Assembly (NCBI GenBank): GCA_000733355.1
Contig: JNVV01000098.1
Location: 1-63,033, forward strand
DNA length: 63,033 nucleotides
Reading direction: 5' to 3'
Origin: Falciphora oryzae
Taxonomy: Eukaryota > Ascomycota > Sordariomycetes > Magnaporthales > Magnaporthaceae
The notes beneath the pieces are model-generated. The model did not search any database. It was not told the DNA's origin and worked only from the letters and a program-made list of their open reading frames with translations. Position 1 is the stretch's first letter. Each line of letters begins with the position of its first letter. Shown here piece after piece: positions 21,293-34,605 of this stretch. Made by a program: the position numbers and the translations under genes.

Positions 21293-21797
21293 TGTAACAG
21301 ACTGTGGCCCCCTAAGGGAAAGGGTCACGCCTGTAGGGAAAGGGGATCTCAGAGGTTCAGCGGTTTATCAGTGCGAGGCTCGACAAGTGTATAATGATGA
21401 GAAATAGAAAAAACGATTGCTTGCCCTCCAAACCCCCTTTACAGGAGGTCCTTCGGGCCCTTCTTATACACAGTCCTTCGGCTGCCGTCGGCCTGCCGTC
21501 GGCATGCCTTCTTCCCCGCGGCGCCCGTACGGGTCTGGATATGCTCCGTCCCGAATCAACGCTTCGGGGTTTAGATGTGTCATGTAGGGATCCCTCTGTA
21601 CCAGCGTGTCACAACCCCTTGGATCTGACTCTCCTAAAACAGCACGTCGCATGCGCCACCCTATTGGCTGGCGGATATCGTGCTTGCGGTCGCGTTGGGT
21701 TGGCGGGTGCTAATCGCTAAAGCCGTTGGCGGGCGAGGGCGTGAGCGTGGCTGGCTGATATCGCGCCCGCGGGCGCGTTGGGTCGGCGGGTGTTACA
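21293..21797 (-). repeat. 3' LTR of element A
   Basis: On the minus strand it reads TGTAACACCC...CTGTTACA. It is less RIP-mutated than the 5' LTR. Confidence 0.93.
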
Positions 21798-21970
21798 ACT
21801 ATCCCCCCTTTAAAGAGGCTGTCCTCGGTTTCCAACCTTCCCTTCTTTTTCCTGGTGCAACGACAAGTTTTCGTGGATTCGTAAGGGCGTTGACCGTCTT
21901 TTCCTTCGCCTAGGGGTGGGCGCTGGTCTTTAGTAAAACCTTTGGAAAAGGATAACCAACTTGGCGATCC

Positions 21971-24900
21971 TTAGGGGTCCTTTCTTTCACTGTTTGGCTT
22001 TACGTCCTGGAGCTTACGGATCCTTTGGTCCTTTCGGTTCCGGGCCTTTTGAAAGGCTCGTACTTTCGTAGGGGCGCTTTGGAGGTGCTCCTCCGGCTCC
22101 CAGGTGTTATACTTTGCCGGCCAGTCCTTCCATTTGATTAGGTAGTACTTTTTGCCTTTAATGTGGCCTTCGTTTCGCACTTTTTCGACTTCCCATTCTT
22201 TTTGGTCGTTTTCGTACTTTGGTATAGGTAGCGGTACTTCGTTTCCTTGCTTTCTGGCAGTATACCGTTTGAGGTACTGCATAGGGAAAACGTCGTGCAA
22301 ACGGCGGTGGTGCTCGGGAAGTGCTAATCGGTAGGCCTGCTGACCGATGCGTTCGGTGATCCGAAAAGGGCCGATCCATCTGGGTGCTAACTTTTTATTT
22401 TTTAACCGCAGATTTTTCGTGGATAACTTTACTAAATTTCCAATTGCGAATTGTATAGGGGTGTGGTTTTTGTTGTAATATTTAGCTGACCGCTCCTGTG
22501 CTTGCAGTAACGTTTTTTTTAGCTTTTTGCGTAGTGCGTGGAGTCGTTCGATGCGGTTTTTCGCTGCGGGTACCTTCCCTTTAGGGATATCGTCCGCGAT
22601 ATTAATCCGCATTTCGCAATCCGATCCGTATAGGAAGTAAAAAGGCGAGTGTCTTGTGGTAAAATTCCGGCTGTTGTTGTAGGCGTACGCTGCTAACGGT
22701 AATAGTGATGCTTAGGAATTTTCCGAACCGGCGCAGTAATTGCGAAGGTAGTTCTCGATTACACGATTTAGGATTTCCGTTTGCCCGTCCGTTTGAGGAT
22801 GGTAGGCGGTCGATATGCGTCTTTTAATAATTTGGTGCTTGCATATCTCCTTCCAAAAGGTACTGGTGATACGGCTATCCCGGTCGCTAACGATGCTTTT
22901 GGGAGTGCCGAACACGCATTCGATACGTTTGAAAAACAGCTTTGCGAATTGCCTAGCGCTTGTGTCAGCTCGTGTAGGTATAAGGATTACGTATTTGGTT
23001 AACCGGCACACGACGACGAAAATCGCGTTAAAGACCTGACCGCTCGCCGTCCTGCTTTTAAGTAGGCCGGTTACCCAATCCAGAGAAATCTTTTTTATAG
23101 GCTGCCCGTTTTTTGGCGGCGGCAGGGGTTTAAGTTTGCCGTAGGGCTTATGGCGATGAATCGCCTTCTTTTGGCACTAAGGGCACGATGTTACGTATGT
23201 AGTAATATCCCTTTTAACCCCATCTTACCAAAAGAAGCGCTGGATTAAATCTAAGGTTTTGGCTACGCTTTAATGATTAGCTCCCGGGAAATCGTGAAAT
23301 TGTTTTAGGATTTCGGTCCTTAAGGCCTCGTTTGTAAGGACGTAGACCTGGCTTCCCCGGAAGATTAATTCGTTACCGTTAGCTAGGTGGAAGTACGATG
23401 CTCTTCGTTGCCGAGGCGTCGTTTTAGTATGTCGGTGCGGTGCGGTATATTTCACGTCAGGTACTGGCAGGCGGGGTTTTTTGACTTCTGTTAGCCTTTT
23501 GAGCAAATTCATGCTCGCCGGATCCCGCTTTTGTACGTCCCCAATCCATTTTCTTAGCGGCGTTGGGATCTCCTTAGGGGAGTCCGCTCGTACGCTGCTC
23601 TCAAGCTAATCCAAGGCGGTACGTGCCTTCTGGCGAGTGACAGATTGCACCTGCAGGGCATGGATAACCCTCAGGGCGTCTGGATCGTCGGCTAACGTAA
23701 GTTGTGCTAAACGCACGCTGTCCCGTTTGCTTCGCCGGTTAGAAACCAAGTTTTTGGGGGATCGCTTGTTGGGTGCGCTCTTTGCGCTTACTGGCTGGGG
23801 AGGCTTATTGGGCGTCACTCCCTCGGCAGTGTCCTTTGCTGCGTGCGGTTTATGATCCGATACGTTTTGTTTCCGACTTATTTTATTAAATAACGTCGGC
23901 AAAAGCTTTTCGATGAGAGTCTCCTGTCTTTCCTCCCGACCGTCCATATAGTCCGGTCGGCGAGATGGAGCGTTCGCCGGGTTTAGGGACCCTGGCCGGT
24001 ATTTGATCTCGAAGTCGTACGGCGCCAGCTGTAGTAGCCAGCGTGCCTAACGTCCGTTTAAGCGCTCCTGCTTCATGAAAGCCTTTAGGTTTTTATGATC
24101 CGAAAACACCTCCGTGGCTTGCGCCCCTTCGAGGTAATGTCGCTAATGGCGAAAACTTCCTACTATTGCGAAAAGTTCCTTATCGTACGTAGGGTACCGG
24201 ATTTCGGCTCCTTTAAACTTTTGGGACCAGTAAGTTATATGGTGCTACTAGCCGTCGTGCTTTTGTAACAAAATGCCTGCTATGGCAAAATTGGAAGCAT
24301 CCGTTTCTATCCGTAAAGGTAGAAGCGGGTTGTAATGCCGTAGCACTGGTGCAGTAGTGAAGGCGTTAATTAGGTCTTCGAACGCCTGCTGCTGGGGTTC
24401 TTGCCAATGGTGGCCTATTTGGCCTGGCTTGCGTCCGTTTTTTATCCCGTGCAAAAGGTCGTGCAAAGGTTTCGCTATGCGGGAAAAGCCGTGGATAAAC
24501 CGTCGGTAGAAGTTGCAAAACCCGACGAAAATTTGGATATCCCTATACGTGCGAGGTGGGTGGTCGATCCATTCGCGGACGACCTGGACTCGCGCGGGAT
24601 CCATTTTAAGCCTTTCGGTATTTACGATGAAACCTAGGAACTTAAGTTTTTGCTAGAAAAAGGTGCATTTTTTCGGGTTGGCATAAAGCTCGAACGCACG
24701 AAGTCGATCCAGGACCAACTTTAGGTGGTGCTGGTGTTCCTTTTCGCTGTTGGAATAAATGAGGATATCGTCCAAATAGACGATAACGAAATCGTTTATT
24801 AGGCCTCGCAAGGCCCGGTTGATATAGCTTTGGAACGATGCTGGGGCGTTGGTAAGCCCGAAAGGTAGCACGAGGTATTCGTAATGCCCGTACTTGGTGC

Positions 24901-26090
24901 GGAACGCGGTTTTCTACTCGTCGCCCTCTTTAATGCGAAGTTGATAATAGGCATTAACGAGGTCGATTTTGGAAAAGCATTTGGCACCGTTTAACCGGTC
25001 GAGCATTTCCTTAATAAGCGGAAGTGGTGCTTTATTCTTGATGGTGATGTCGTTCAGCCTTCGGTAATCGACGTATAAGCGTAGCGTGCCGTCCTTTTTC
25101 GGAACGAAAATGACAGGGGCTCTTGCCGGTGATTGTGATTCCCGAATAATGCCTTGTGCGAGGGCATCGGCGAGATACTTTCGAAGGGCTGCGGATTCGG
25201 CTGGGGATAAGTGATAAATCTGCTTCTACGGGGGCTTTTTGCCCGGGATTAAATCGATGGCATGGTCGCTATAGCCATGCTTTGGAAGCATTTTTCCTTT
25301 GCGGACGTCGAATACGTCGGAGTGGCTCGTCCGGAAGTTTATAGGGACGTTTCCTAAATCCGGCGGTTCGTTTGGAGGGTTTTCGAACGGGTCGTCCTCT
25401 TCCGTGCTAATGGAAGGGTTGAAGCGGATGGAGCAAACAAGTACACGATCTTTAATTTAAAGGCTTTTTCGGAAATGATACGCGGACAGTTGATAAATGC
25501 GCGGGCGTTGGTTAAAACGCTAGGTGCTTTTGGCTAGGTGAAGGTCTATAGCCAATTCTTTTATTAATGGCATGCTTATAAGGATAGGGGCGTTTGCCAA
25601 GCTTCGTTCGATAGCTAAGAACGGCCGGATAACCTTTACCGTAATGCCGTACTGGTTATGAAGGCTTAATCGTAAGTGATAAATACCGTAGGTTTTTACG
25701 CTTTGATTGCTTGCGGCGGCTAGGGTAAGGGATTGGTGGTTGTGTTTGGGACGGTTGCACGGCTAGTATCCTAGGGATTTGCAAAAGGTGATGGAGATTG
25801 TATTCACTTCGGCGTGCGTGTTTAGGCCGACTTCGACCTTGACCTTTGGACCGCCGTTGGGAGCGCTAACGATCCCCTTGGTGACGAGCGCAGGGGCTGT
25901 GCGAATTTGGTCGTTACGGAACGCCGGTGCGGGGATAACCGGGTTTCCTTTTAGTTTTTCTGGCGCTTATCGCTCGGTTCTTTTCCGTCCTCCTCCTTTT
26001 TGCGTTTTAAGGAGTTGATTTTGGCCTTTCCGTCCGGAAGGGGCTCGCTATTTTTAGGAGGCTTAGTAGCGGAAAAGGGGCTTTTGCAAT
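21971..26090 (-). pseudogene. Element A pol: protease, RT, RNase H, integrase, chromodomain
   Basis: The chromodomain at about 22050-22200 has KYYLIKWKDWPAKYNTWEPE, and chromodomains steer integration to modified histones. The integrase core (22712-23011) has IVSDRDSRITSTFW and AYHPQTDGQTEILN. The region near 23160-23230 corresponds to the H2C2 zinc-binding part. RNase H lies at about 23960-24500 and RT at about 24620-25250, with [10 protein letters not shown] and the catalytic [10 protein letters not shown] near 24770-24800. Protease-like sequence lies at about 25400-26000. Frames are broken by stops such as TAG at a Trp position (24913-24917 area), so the polyprotein is dead. Confidence 0.88.
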
Positions 26091-27380
26091 CTTTCGCTAT
26101 ATGGTTGGGTTTGCCGCATTTTATGCATGCGTTTTTATCCTAGCGCCGTTGGCGTTCGGTGGGTGAAAGCGTCGTGCGTCCGTTGCTTTTGGGGCGTTGG
26201 TTGCGCCCTTTCTGTCTGCTTTGGGGTTTGTGTTTCCCGTTTTTGTTCGACTCCTTCTGGTCCTTTTTATGGGAGGGCCTTTGGGAGTCCTTTTTCTTTT
26301 CGTACGGGGCGCGGGCGCCCGTACTTAAGGTATCCCAAATAATTTGGGCTGTGGCGACGAGGTCCTTTAAGGTTTTTGCTTTGTGGTGCATCCTACGGGT
26401 GATTTGGACCTTTAAAACAGGGACCAAACGAACTACGTAGCCGTTAATATCCGCTGCCTGCTTTGCGTTGCCGTATATGCGTCGGTATCGCGCTGCGAAA
26501 ACGCCGGGGTCTTCGTTGTTTTTTTGCATAAGTTGTTGCAAATCGTTAGTAGCTTTAAAGAGTAAGGAATCTTTTCGCAGTGTGGTGCTGCGGAGCCACC
26601 GCATGAACTTGCGCTAATGTAGGCTTAAAATGGGGTTAGCTTTGCGCGAGCCGTTATAGGCGGAGTTGAGGTCGCTGTCGAAGGTTCCGATTACGGCTGC
26701 AATGCGTAATTTGGCCGTAGTAAAGCCGTTAAAGTTGGCTTCGAACAGTAGGTTGAGTTTGTTTTCCTAGTGGTCGAAGTCCTGTATTGAGCTTGGAAGC
26801 TTTAGTTCGGGCATCTTCCATAGGATCTTGTGGCTGCCTTTGTCCTTATCGTACGAAGGAAAGGTGTCGTCTTCCTCGTCGGTCTCCTTTGCTGGTGAGT
26901 GGTGTGATGGTGCCCCAGATGTCGATTAGCTGCCGGGCCTGCCTGACGGGCGGTTGACCTTTTGGCTATGCTGCTGAGGGGTCGAAACTCGAGTACGCTG
27001 CTGGGGTTGAGGGTGATCCGGATCGTCCGAATCGTTTGGGAGGCTAAGGGCTTTGCGAACTGCCTTTCGTTCCATTAGGGCTTTTTGGAACTGTGACAGG
27101 AGCTTGGTAGGGACGTAATCGCGCGAGATATAGTAGGCAAGCTGTGAGCGGGTGTAGGAAGCAACGCTGTGGATGCTAAACTCGGGGTAACCGCGAGGGT
27201 TATCGGGAGTAGGTTGCTCGCGTCCTGGGGGCAGGGTGGACGTTCCTGTCCCTGGACCCTCGTTTTAGCCTAAATCCTCGTTCTGGCCTGAATTTTCGTT
27301 CTGGCCTGGGTCGTCGACCTTAACGAACTCTCCAGGGTCGAATATCGTGGCTGATAAGTGCTAAAGGTCTAAGCAGGAAA
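26091..27380 (-). pseudogene. Element A gag with CCHC knuckle
   Basis: The minus strand near 26095-26140 encodes CIKCGKPNHIAKDC, a retroviral-type zinc knuckle. The frame at 26140-26604 continues the Gag C-terminal half. The N-terminal part to 27380 is more degraded, with stops. Confidence 0.75.
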
Positions 27381-27388
27381 AGCAATCG
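27380..27388 (-). promoter_or_regulatory. Candidate self-complementary primer-binding site of element A
   Basis: On the minus strand, CGATTGCTT lies three bases inside the 5' LTR. It is complementary to AAGCAATCG inside the same LTR (27513-27521). In the solo LTR that segment is 41 bases past a TATAAG box. Self-priming is known for Tf1/sushi elements; here it is inferred. Confidence 0.5.
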
Positions 27389-27391
27389 AGT

Positions 27392-27896
27392 TGTAACAGA
27401 TTGTGGCCCCCTAAGGGAAAGGGTCACGCCTGTAGGGAAAGGGGATCTTAGAGGTTCAGCGGTTTATTAGTGCGAGGTTTGACAAGTGTATAATGATGAG
27501 AAATAGAAAAAACGATTGCTTGCCTTCCAAACCCCTTTTATAGGAGGTCCTTCGGGCCCTTTTTATATACAGTCCTTCGGCTGCCGTCGGCCTGCCGTTG
27601 GCATGCTTTTTTTCCCGCGGCGCCCGTACGGGTTTGGATATGTTCCGTCCCGAATTAACGCTTTGGGGTTTAGATGTGTTATGTAGGGATCCCTTTGTAC
27701 CAGCGTGTTATAACCCTTTGGATTTGACTCTCCTAAAATAGCACGTCGTATGCGCCACCCTATTGGCTGGCGGATATCGTGCTTGCGGTTGCGTTGGGTT
27801 GGCGGGTGCTAATCGCTAAAGCCGTTGGCGGGCGAGGGCGTGAGCGTGGCTGGCTGATATCGCGCCCGCGGGCGCGTTGGGTCGGCGGGTGTTACA
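27392..27896 (-). repeat. 5' LTR of element A
   Basis: 505 bp, paired with 21293-21797. It shows more T substitutions than its partner. Confidence 0.93.
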
Positions 27897-27901
27897 ATTT
27901 G

Positions 27902-29117
27902 CAATAGAAGGCCGTAAACCATTCGTGCCCTTTCTTTATCCGAATTAGGTTAAACCCGGTTTTAAAGTCGATTTTCGTTTTCTATTTGGCATTCCGAAAT
28001 CGATTTTGGAGCTCCGTAATAAACGGGATAAAGCACCGAATCGGAATCGTTTTAGCGTTTACGTCCCTATAGTTAACCACCACCCTTAAAGGATCGAAAG
28101 GGTTTTTTTTTTCTGCGAATATAAAGGGCGAACTATTAGCAGTTTTCCATGGCCTCGCCCGACCGATTCGTACCTGCTTTTCCAACTACGGCTTTAGGAC
28201 ATCCAATTCCCTTTAGTTTATTAAGTACAAAAAACCATGGGCTAATTAAGCTCCTTTTTTAAAGTGAATTTCGTAGTCCCAAAGCTAATAATCGGGAAAA
28301 CGGGTAGCAGCCGCTTCCGTTATAATAAGGAGAAATTCCCTAAATTCCGGTGGCACCGATTCGAGGCCGTCCGAATCTGCTTTGGTTACTTCCTTAAAGG
28401 AAGGGATATCGTGCCCGTATTTAATAGCGGCAATAATCGCGGGCTCGACTGTTTTTATGTTTTCTCGAAAGCGTAAGCCTTTGGGCGGCCGTAAATCTTA
28501 TGGCTTTCGGGCCCGGGGCTTATTGCATTTCCGGCATTTGTCCAAATCCATCCGGATATCCCGAAGGTTGCGATCTAGTAATTTTAGCGGTGGGTGTTGC
28601 CTTTGCTATACGAAAGGCAGGATAATATCGCAATCTGGATTCGTAGGACTAATTTCCAACGTTTCCGTAAAATAGTGCGTTTTGTACCGGAGGGTAACGT
28701 CGACAACTAATTGCTTTCCAGCCTTTGGTTCGATTTTCCTTAAAAAGGAGGTCATTACGCGAGGGATAGCTTTGTTAACCAGGTAACCTGGAAGTTATTT
28801 GGCTATTTTATTCGATATAACCTTCGTATCGCTGCCTCCGTTTAAAAGGACCCGGACAGGTATTTCCTTCGATCCCTTCGCCCGTATGTACATGCGAAGG
28901 ATTGGCCTTGCGAATTCCCTATCCGTTAAGGGCCTTCGTGCAATAGCGACGGTTAATGGTTGTTAATAGTCATCGTCTGATTCCGAATCCGATAGTTTAA
29001 AAATTCGTGGTTCGCTCGGGGCTTTTAAAGTGAAGCCAGCGATTTTAGCCTTTTTGGCTTATGGCTGTTCCTCCTATTCGTCCGTTACAGGGCGTTTAAA
29101 AATGGATTTGGCACCGG
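27902..29117 (-). pseudogene. Family B RT and protease fragment between elements A and C
   Basis: Colinear in reverse with copy 1 from about 40990 back to 39780. It includes the protease region and the linker with CRKCNK-like Cys residues. It ends in ...TTGGCACCGG at 29117, where the element C LTR begins. Confidence 0.8.
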
Positions 29118-29352
29118 TGTCACGGCACCAACGAGGGCGAAGAGGCCGGGCTGCAACAAACCCTCCTGGTTGAATTGGCTATCTAGAGTTAAGGAACAAA
29201 AAAGGAAGAGTTGTGCGTTGCACCTGTTCGAATCGATTGCCTTAGGTAGGGCAATTGGGCCGGGCTCCACTCGTTGCACGGATCTGCCAGGCGCCCGTGC
29301 AACCAGTGGGTCTTCCTGGCGCCGAGCCCAACCAAAGCTACATGCCATAACA
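29118..29352 (-). repeat. 3' LTR of element C
   Basis: 235 bp with near-perfect terminal inverted bases. It is less AT-rich than the internal region. Its partner LTR is missing. Confidence 0.75.
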
Positions 29353-29699
29353 TTACCCCCCCCCCCCTCCCTCCCGCGCGGTATCGAGCGCGGAAAAAAG
29401 AAAATTCTCACAGTCCCAATTTCTTAGCCCCTTTCTTCCTCCTAAAGGAGTATCGGGCACCCTCCTCGCCACTTTCTTTGGCCGCCGGTCGATCGTTAGC
29501 CTTATACGCGGGGTCCTTTATCCCTGCCGCATAGGCTGCTTCCCAATCCTCCAGTCTTTGTGGGGGACCCGGCTGTTCGGGGTAATCCGAATGGTACTCC
29601 CTTAATTTAGCCGGGGCGCTTTTAAAGTTGTATGCCGGGTACCAGGTTTTATCGGGCTCCTAACCCCTCCAATCCACCTGATACTGCAATTTCCCGTAG

Positions 29700-32600
29700 T
29701 GCAATCGTAATAACTTCATTCGAAAAACTTCCCACTCGTCCTCGTTTTCGATGCGTTCGGGTGCCGGCTTCGGGGGTTCCTAGCCCGGCAGCGGGTTGTT
29801 TTTACATAGCCTTAAGCGATTTGCGCGGAACACCCTCGCTCCCCTCCATCCCTCGGGCATGTTAAACTCGTAAAAATGCCCCTTTTTTGCAGTAATTTTA
29901 AAATGCTCCTTTGTTAAAGGGAAATCCAACTTTTCCAAAGGCCTATCGGTTAATCTTAATTTGCGGAATATATAAACTTTATCCCCCATTTCGAAGTCGG
30001 GTTTACGGCGGTGCTTGTTGGCTTGCTTTATCATACGGTCCTGGCTTTATTACAACAGCCTCCGTGCTATTTAATAATACTTTTAGATCCTTTATGCCAA
30101 CGCCTATGCCTTTTGGCGAAAAATCTTTTCGGCCGCTGCCATTCCTTGGAACTTTTTCGTTTAGCGCTCCTAATCGAAATAGCATAAAGGTGCATATCCA
30201 ATCGTTACCTTAAATAGGGAAAGCCCTCCGAAAGCCTTATATGGTAAAAATGCTTATGCTTAATCCAAAGCCGGGATAGCGTCGTTCTAATCGTCCTAAA
30301 AATAGTTCACGAACATTTTTAACCTTTGGTCCAAATAAGCGTTTATAATTTCTGTTTAACCGGCTAATTGGGCATACCCGGAGCTGGAAAGTCGCTAATC
30401 GATATTAAAAATCGCTAACAGCTCCTATATAAACGACGAAATAAACTGTGGTCCTTTATCCGATCCGATTGTTGCTAAAAATCCCCAAATTCGCCACGGT
30501 TTTTCGTAAAACATTTTTACCGCATTTTTTGCCGTAACTGTTTGTTAGTAAAGCACCACCCATAATTTTTTAGAAAAAGCGTCCATAATAATAAAGGCAT
30601 TATTATGTCCCTTTTTGCTAATAGGCATAAATTTAAAGTCGATAATTAGGTGTTAACCAGGTTTTTAAGGAACCGGGATAAAATGTAACAGCTTTAGCGT
30701 TTTATTTTTTAGTTGCTTAAATAAATGGCAGGGGCAATTGTCCACGTATTGGTCCACGTTTGCGGTTATACCGGGCCACCAATACGTTTTAGCAACCAGC
30801 CTCCTAGTTTTATTGCGGCCCGGGTATGCGGAAAGCAATCGATTATAGGCTTCCCGTACCAAATGCGTTACCAGCTCGGGGTCCTCGGCTTTAAAAATCA
30901 CCAATTTCCTATATCGCAATAAATAGCCTTCTTTGGTTAATATTTAACCGGGCGATTGGTCCTTCGCCTTTTATCGTTCGGCAGCCAAAAAGGGGGCCTT
31001 TTTATTCAATTTTAATACGCGTTCGGCCAGTATTAAAATAAACAATAGTAGCGGCTAGCTATTTGCCGTCGCCGGCTTTTCCGGAATTTCGGGACTTTCG
31101 TCGGCGTCTAATTCGAATATGCCCTTAACACCTTACGGCCGGAACATGCGTATAATCCTTTTAACGTTTCGCTTCTCCTTTTATATAGCTAGTTCCTCGG
31201 TTTTCCTCGTTAAAGCATCGGTTGCGGCGTTTTCCAAGCCCGGGCGGTATGTTATTTCGAAATTATAATCGGCTAAAGCATCCGCCTACCCAGCTTAACG
31301 TATATTTAAAAACCTTTTTTTAAAAAAATATTCGAAAGCTTTATAATCCGTTACCACCAGGAACTTTTTAAACAAGCCTACTAATTCAGGTCTTTAAGTT
31401 TTTAAAGCTTTAACCACTGCTAGCATTTCCTTATTATACGCCCTGTAATTAAACTCGGCGCTATCCATCGTTTCGGAAAAAAAGGCTATAGGGTGCCATT
31501 TATCGTCCTCGCAAAATTGGCTCAGCATTTCGGCGATAACCCCGTCGGAGGCGTTTATTTCCATTCAGGTATTTTTAACCGGATCGAAATGCCGCAATGT
31601 TAAAAACAATAACAGCCGTTTTTTTAGTTCTTTAAAAGCCGTTTGTTAATTTGGTCCCCAAATAAACGGCGCGCCTTTTTTGGTTAAAGCCGTTAAAAGG
31701 CGGGCGATCCGGTTATATTTAAAGACGAACTTTTGGTAAAAATTGCAAAAACTAAAAAACGATTGTATCCCTTTCACGGTACTCGGGCTTTTCCAGTTTC
31801 TAACGGCAGCGACTTTTTCGGGATCCGTTTATATACCTTCGGTGCCGATAATAAAGCTTAGGAATTTGGTTTTGGTTACGTGGAATTCGCACTTTTTAAA
31901 GTTAGTTTGCAAACCTGCCTTTTAAAGTCGCTTAAGCACTCGGCGGACGTAAATTTTATGCTTTTTAAAATTGTTAAACCAAATTAGGATATCGTCGATA
32001 TAAGCCGAATAAAAGTTATTTAAATATTCTATAAAAATCGAATTAATAAAGCGTTAAAAAATCGCTAGGCCGTTAGTAAACCCAAAAGGAAAAACTTTAT
32101 AACGGAAGGTTTTATACCTGGTCCGGAAAGTGGTTAAATCCTTGGTACCTGCGGCTATCCGGATCCGGTAAAAGGTTTAGCGTATATCGATTTTCGTAAA
32201 CACCTTTGCTTTAGCAATACGGGCTATCGTTTCCTCGATTAATAGCAAAGGGTAAACTTTTTTTTAGTTAATGCGTTTAGCTTCTGGTAATCCATATAAA
32301 AACGGAATCCGCCCCCGGCCTTTTTAGCGAATAAGATAGGTGCTGCTTAAAAGGCAGTGCTGGTTTTCAGGAAGCCTTTATGGAAGTTTTTTTTAAAATA
32401 TTGCTTACAGGCTTCCATTTCCTCCAGCGTTATTTTATATAAAGGGCTATATTTTAAAATGTTAGGATCTTTTTTAAATTCGATTTGGTGGTCCACCCCT
32501 AAACGCTTTAGCGGCAGCTCGTCGGAATCCGCCTTATTAAAGCTTCGAAGTAGGTCGTGGTATTCGGGTGGGATTTGGTCCTATGCCTTTTATCGAAGCT

Positions 32601-33400
32601 CCTTTTTATCGTACGGCAGTTGGTCCTTCAAACTTTCCTTTTTATCCTGGATAAAACGGTCGATTTTATAAAGGTTGGTAACGAAAGCTTCGCTATCGGG
32701 GTCGGCAGCTACCTTGTAAAAACCCACAGCCCCTAAGTAGGCTATATCAACCCGGTGCTTATACCAACTAATCGAATCCTTCCGTAGCGTGTACGTACTT
32801 TATGCGTTTCGAAATAGTAGCGACGCTTTTTTAAGCTTTTTTTCGAAAGCTTCGGGGGCTAAGCGTATTTGTTGGGGTATTCCGGCTAGCTCCCGTTCCA
32901 TTTTACCAACTTTTTCGTCCTATTTTACGAAACGGGGGCGTGGTTAAAGCAAAAGGCGTGGCGCCGCTATTAACGGGGGAGCCTTTTGTACCATAAAGGT
33001 TTTGCGGTCCTGTTCCTCCTCGGCCTGCTTTTCCAATTATCGGATACGGGTACGTACTTTTTAGATATAACTATATCGACCGTCCCTTTTTCGCTTATTT
33101 TCGGCCTCCATACGGCGGTCGCGCTTTTACACCTTTTTATCCCAAATTGGGTTGGTAGGAAAGGGAATGGCAGCGTTTATTTGGATATCGTAAGCAGCTA
33201 GTATCTTTAATTGGTCCTTTAAAAACAACAAAATCCCGTTGCGATAATTTAGCATTAAATCGTACTCCGCGAAAAACTTCCTACTTATAATAACCTCCTG
33301 CTTTATATTAAGCACTATTATAAGTTGGTTTTTAAACGTGCGGCTTTACAAACGCAAATAAACTGTTATTACTACTTTCACTAACTATATCCCTTTTCCC
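29700..33400 (-). pseudogene. Element C pol, inactivated
   Basis: The integrase C-terminal region (29780-30034) includes FEMGDKVYIFRKLR. The integrase zinc-binding region (30665-30919) includes HLVREAYN, KTYWWPGI and VDNCPCHLFKQ. RNase H (about 31000-31700) and RT (about 31740-32700) are recognisable only in short frames. The protease region lies near 33127-33315. There are many stops. The domain order is standard Ty3/gypsy. No chromodomain is visible at its end. Confidence 0.75.
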
Positions 33401-33679
33401 TAATATCCTCCAACTGGCTTCGGGGTAAAGTTAGTAATTATTTCCGCTTTTAAATACTTTTTTATTTTTTTAGCCAATAGCAAGTTAATAAAAATGTATC
33501 CATTCGCTTTTATATCAAACAACGCTAAAGCATTAAAAAAAAGTCCATAAAGTGTTATTAAGCATTTTAATATAAAGGAGGGTTTTCCTAAATATTTAAA
33601 TAAAAAGTCCAAAAACTTTTCTAATATATCCAATATTGCTAAACTTATCCCTAAAAAAAAGTCCAATTGCCTTAAAGCT

Positions 33680-34605
33680 AAACGTTTCCCGAATCATCCT
33701 TTTCGAAGGCTTCGCGAACGGATTATTGCTATTGGAAGCGCTCCATAATCGCGGCGATGCGGGTTTCGCGCTCGCTATTGCTGGGCTTTTTGAGGCAATC
33801 GCGTAAAGTGTAACCGATCTCGTTGCAAATAAAATAACGACCTTCGGCAACCCTTTTGCGCATTTTGTCGGGGGTAAAGCGTATCGGGGTGGTAACCGCC
33901 GGTATCGGTCGAAGGTTTCTGGACCGAAAACGGGCGGGGTTGCTGCGTTTGTTAGTGCCTTCCGGGGCCTGCTTAGGTTTATTAGCGCGATTTTGCTAAT
34001 TTTTCTTCCACTACCACGCGATTTCCTATGCGGTTTTGGAAAACTTTTCGAAACCGATAGTAAAATCCAAATAGGCTATAGTTATTTAGGTTTTTATGCC
34101 CGGGAATAAACGCTCGTTAAACTCCTTTTTCTAATTTCCTTTAACCATACGGCACTCGCCGGCCAAACGGACGAAATCTTTTTTAAATTTATTAAAATCC
34201 TCGCTTAGCTTTATAGCGAACTTTTTCCACTCCGCGTAAGCGCGCTCCTTAATATCGGGGTCGAAATGCTTTTGCTAAAAATATCGCATTAATTCCTAAT
34301 ATCTGGTAATCTAATCCGGGTAATCGTTTCGCAAATATAGTTGCAGCACTTTGGCAGCAGCCCCTGCGAAACGAAATTTAACGTAATAAAACTTCTCCTC
34401 ATCCAACGTATACACGTAACTGTCAACAGTCACTTTTTTTTAACACGCTAGTGCCAAATCTCGAATTCCATATCGTTTTTGGACGGGTCGGTATGGAACA
34501 CAAAAGGGTCCTTTATACGGGGTTTGGTTCGCAAAAATGCGCTAATTGCTTGGCTGTATCCCAATCCCTCCGTATCTAAAATGCCCTAGCGCTAACCGCA
34601 TTAGC
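33680..34605 (-). pseudogene. Element C gag, truncated
   Basis: Minus-strand frames give a coherent Gag, including DEEKFYYVKFRFAGAAAKVL and ERAYAEWKKFAIKLSEDF, and a decayed knuckle reading CNEIGYTLRDC, in which the usual second Cys is lost. The frame is cut at 34605 by a family B LTR. Confidence 0.7.

Larger units (their letters stand above)
21293..27896 (-). mobile_element. Gypsy family A chromovirus, complete but RIP-inactivated
   Basis: The 6604-bp element has 505-bp LTRs (21293-21797 and 27392-27896) and a perfect 5-bp target duplication, ATTTG (21288-21292 and 27897-27901). A polypurine tract lies beside the 3' LTR (21798-21812). Internal order on the minus strand is gag with a CCHC knuckle, protease, RT, RNase H, H2C2/integrase and a chromodomain, which is the chromovirus order. 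The LTR copies differ mainly by transitions. It inserted into a family B element. Confidence 0.93.
29118..34605 (-). mobile_element. Gypsy family C element, 5' end lost
   Basis: A 235-bp LTR (29118-29352) with termini TGTCACGGCA and TGCCATAACA is followed by a C-rich tract (29353-29378), the polypurine tract of a minus-strand element. Leftward ends of integrase, H2C2, RNase H, RT, protease and gag follow in order to 34605. There a family B LTR starts and no 5' LTR is seen. It inserted into family B sequence. Heavily RIP-decayed. Confidence 0.8.

Noticed and set aside
21464..21720. Open frames repeated at 21394-21720 and 36099-36569
   Set aside because: They lie inside family A LTRs, on both strands, and are not a gene.
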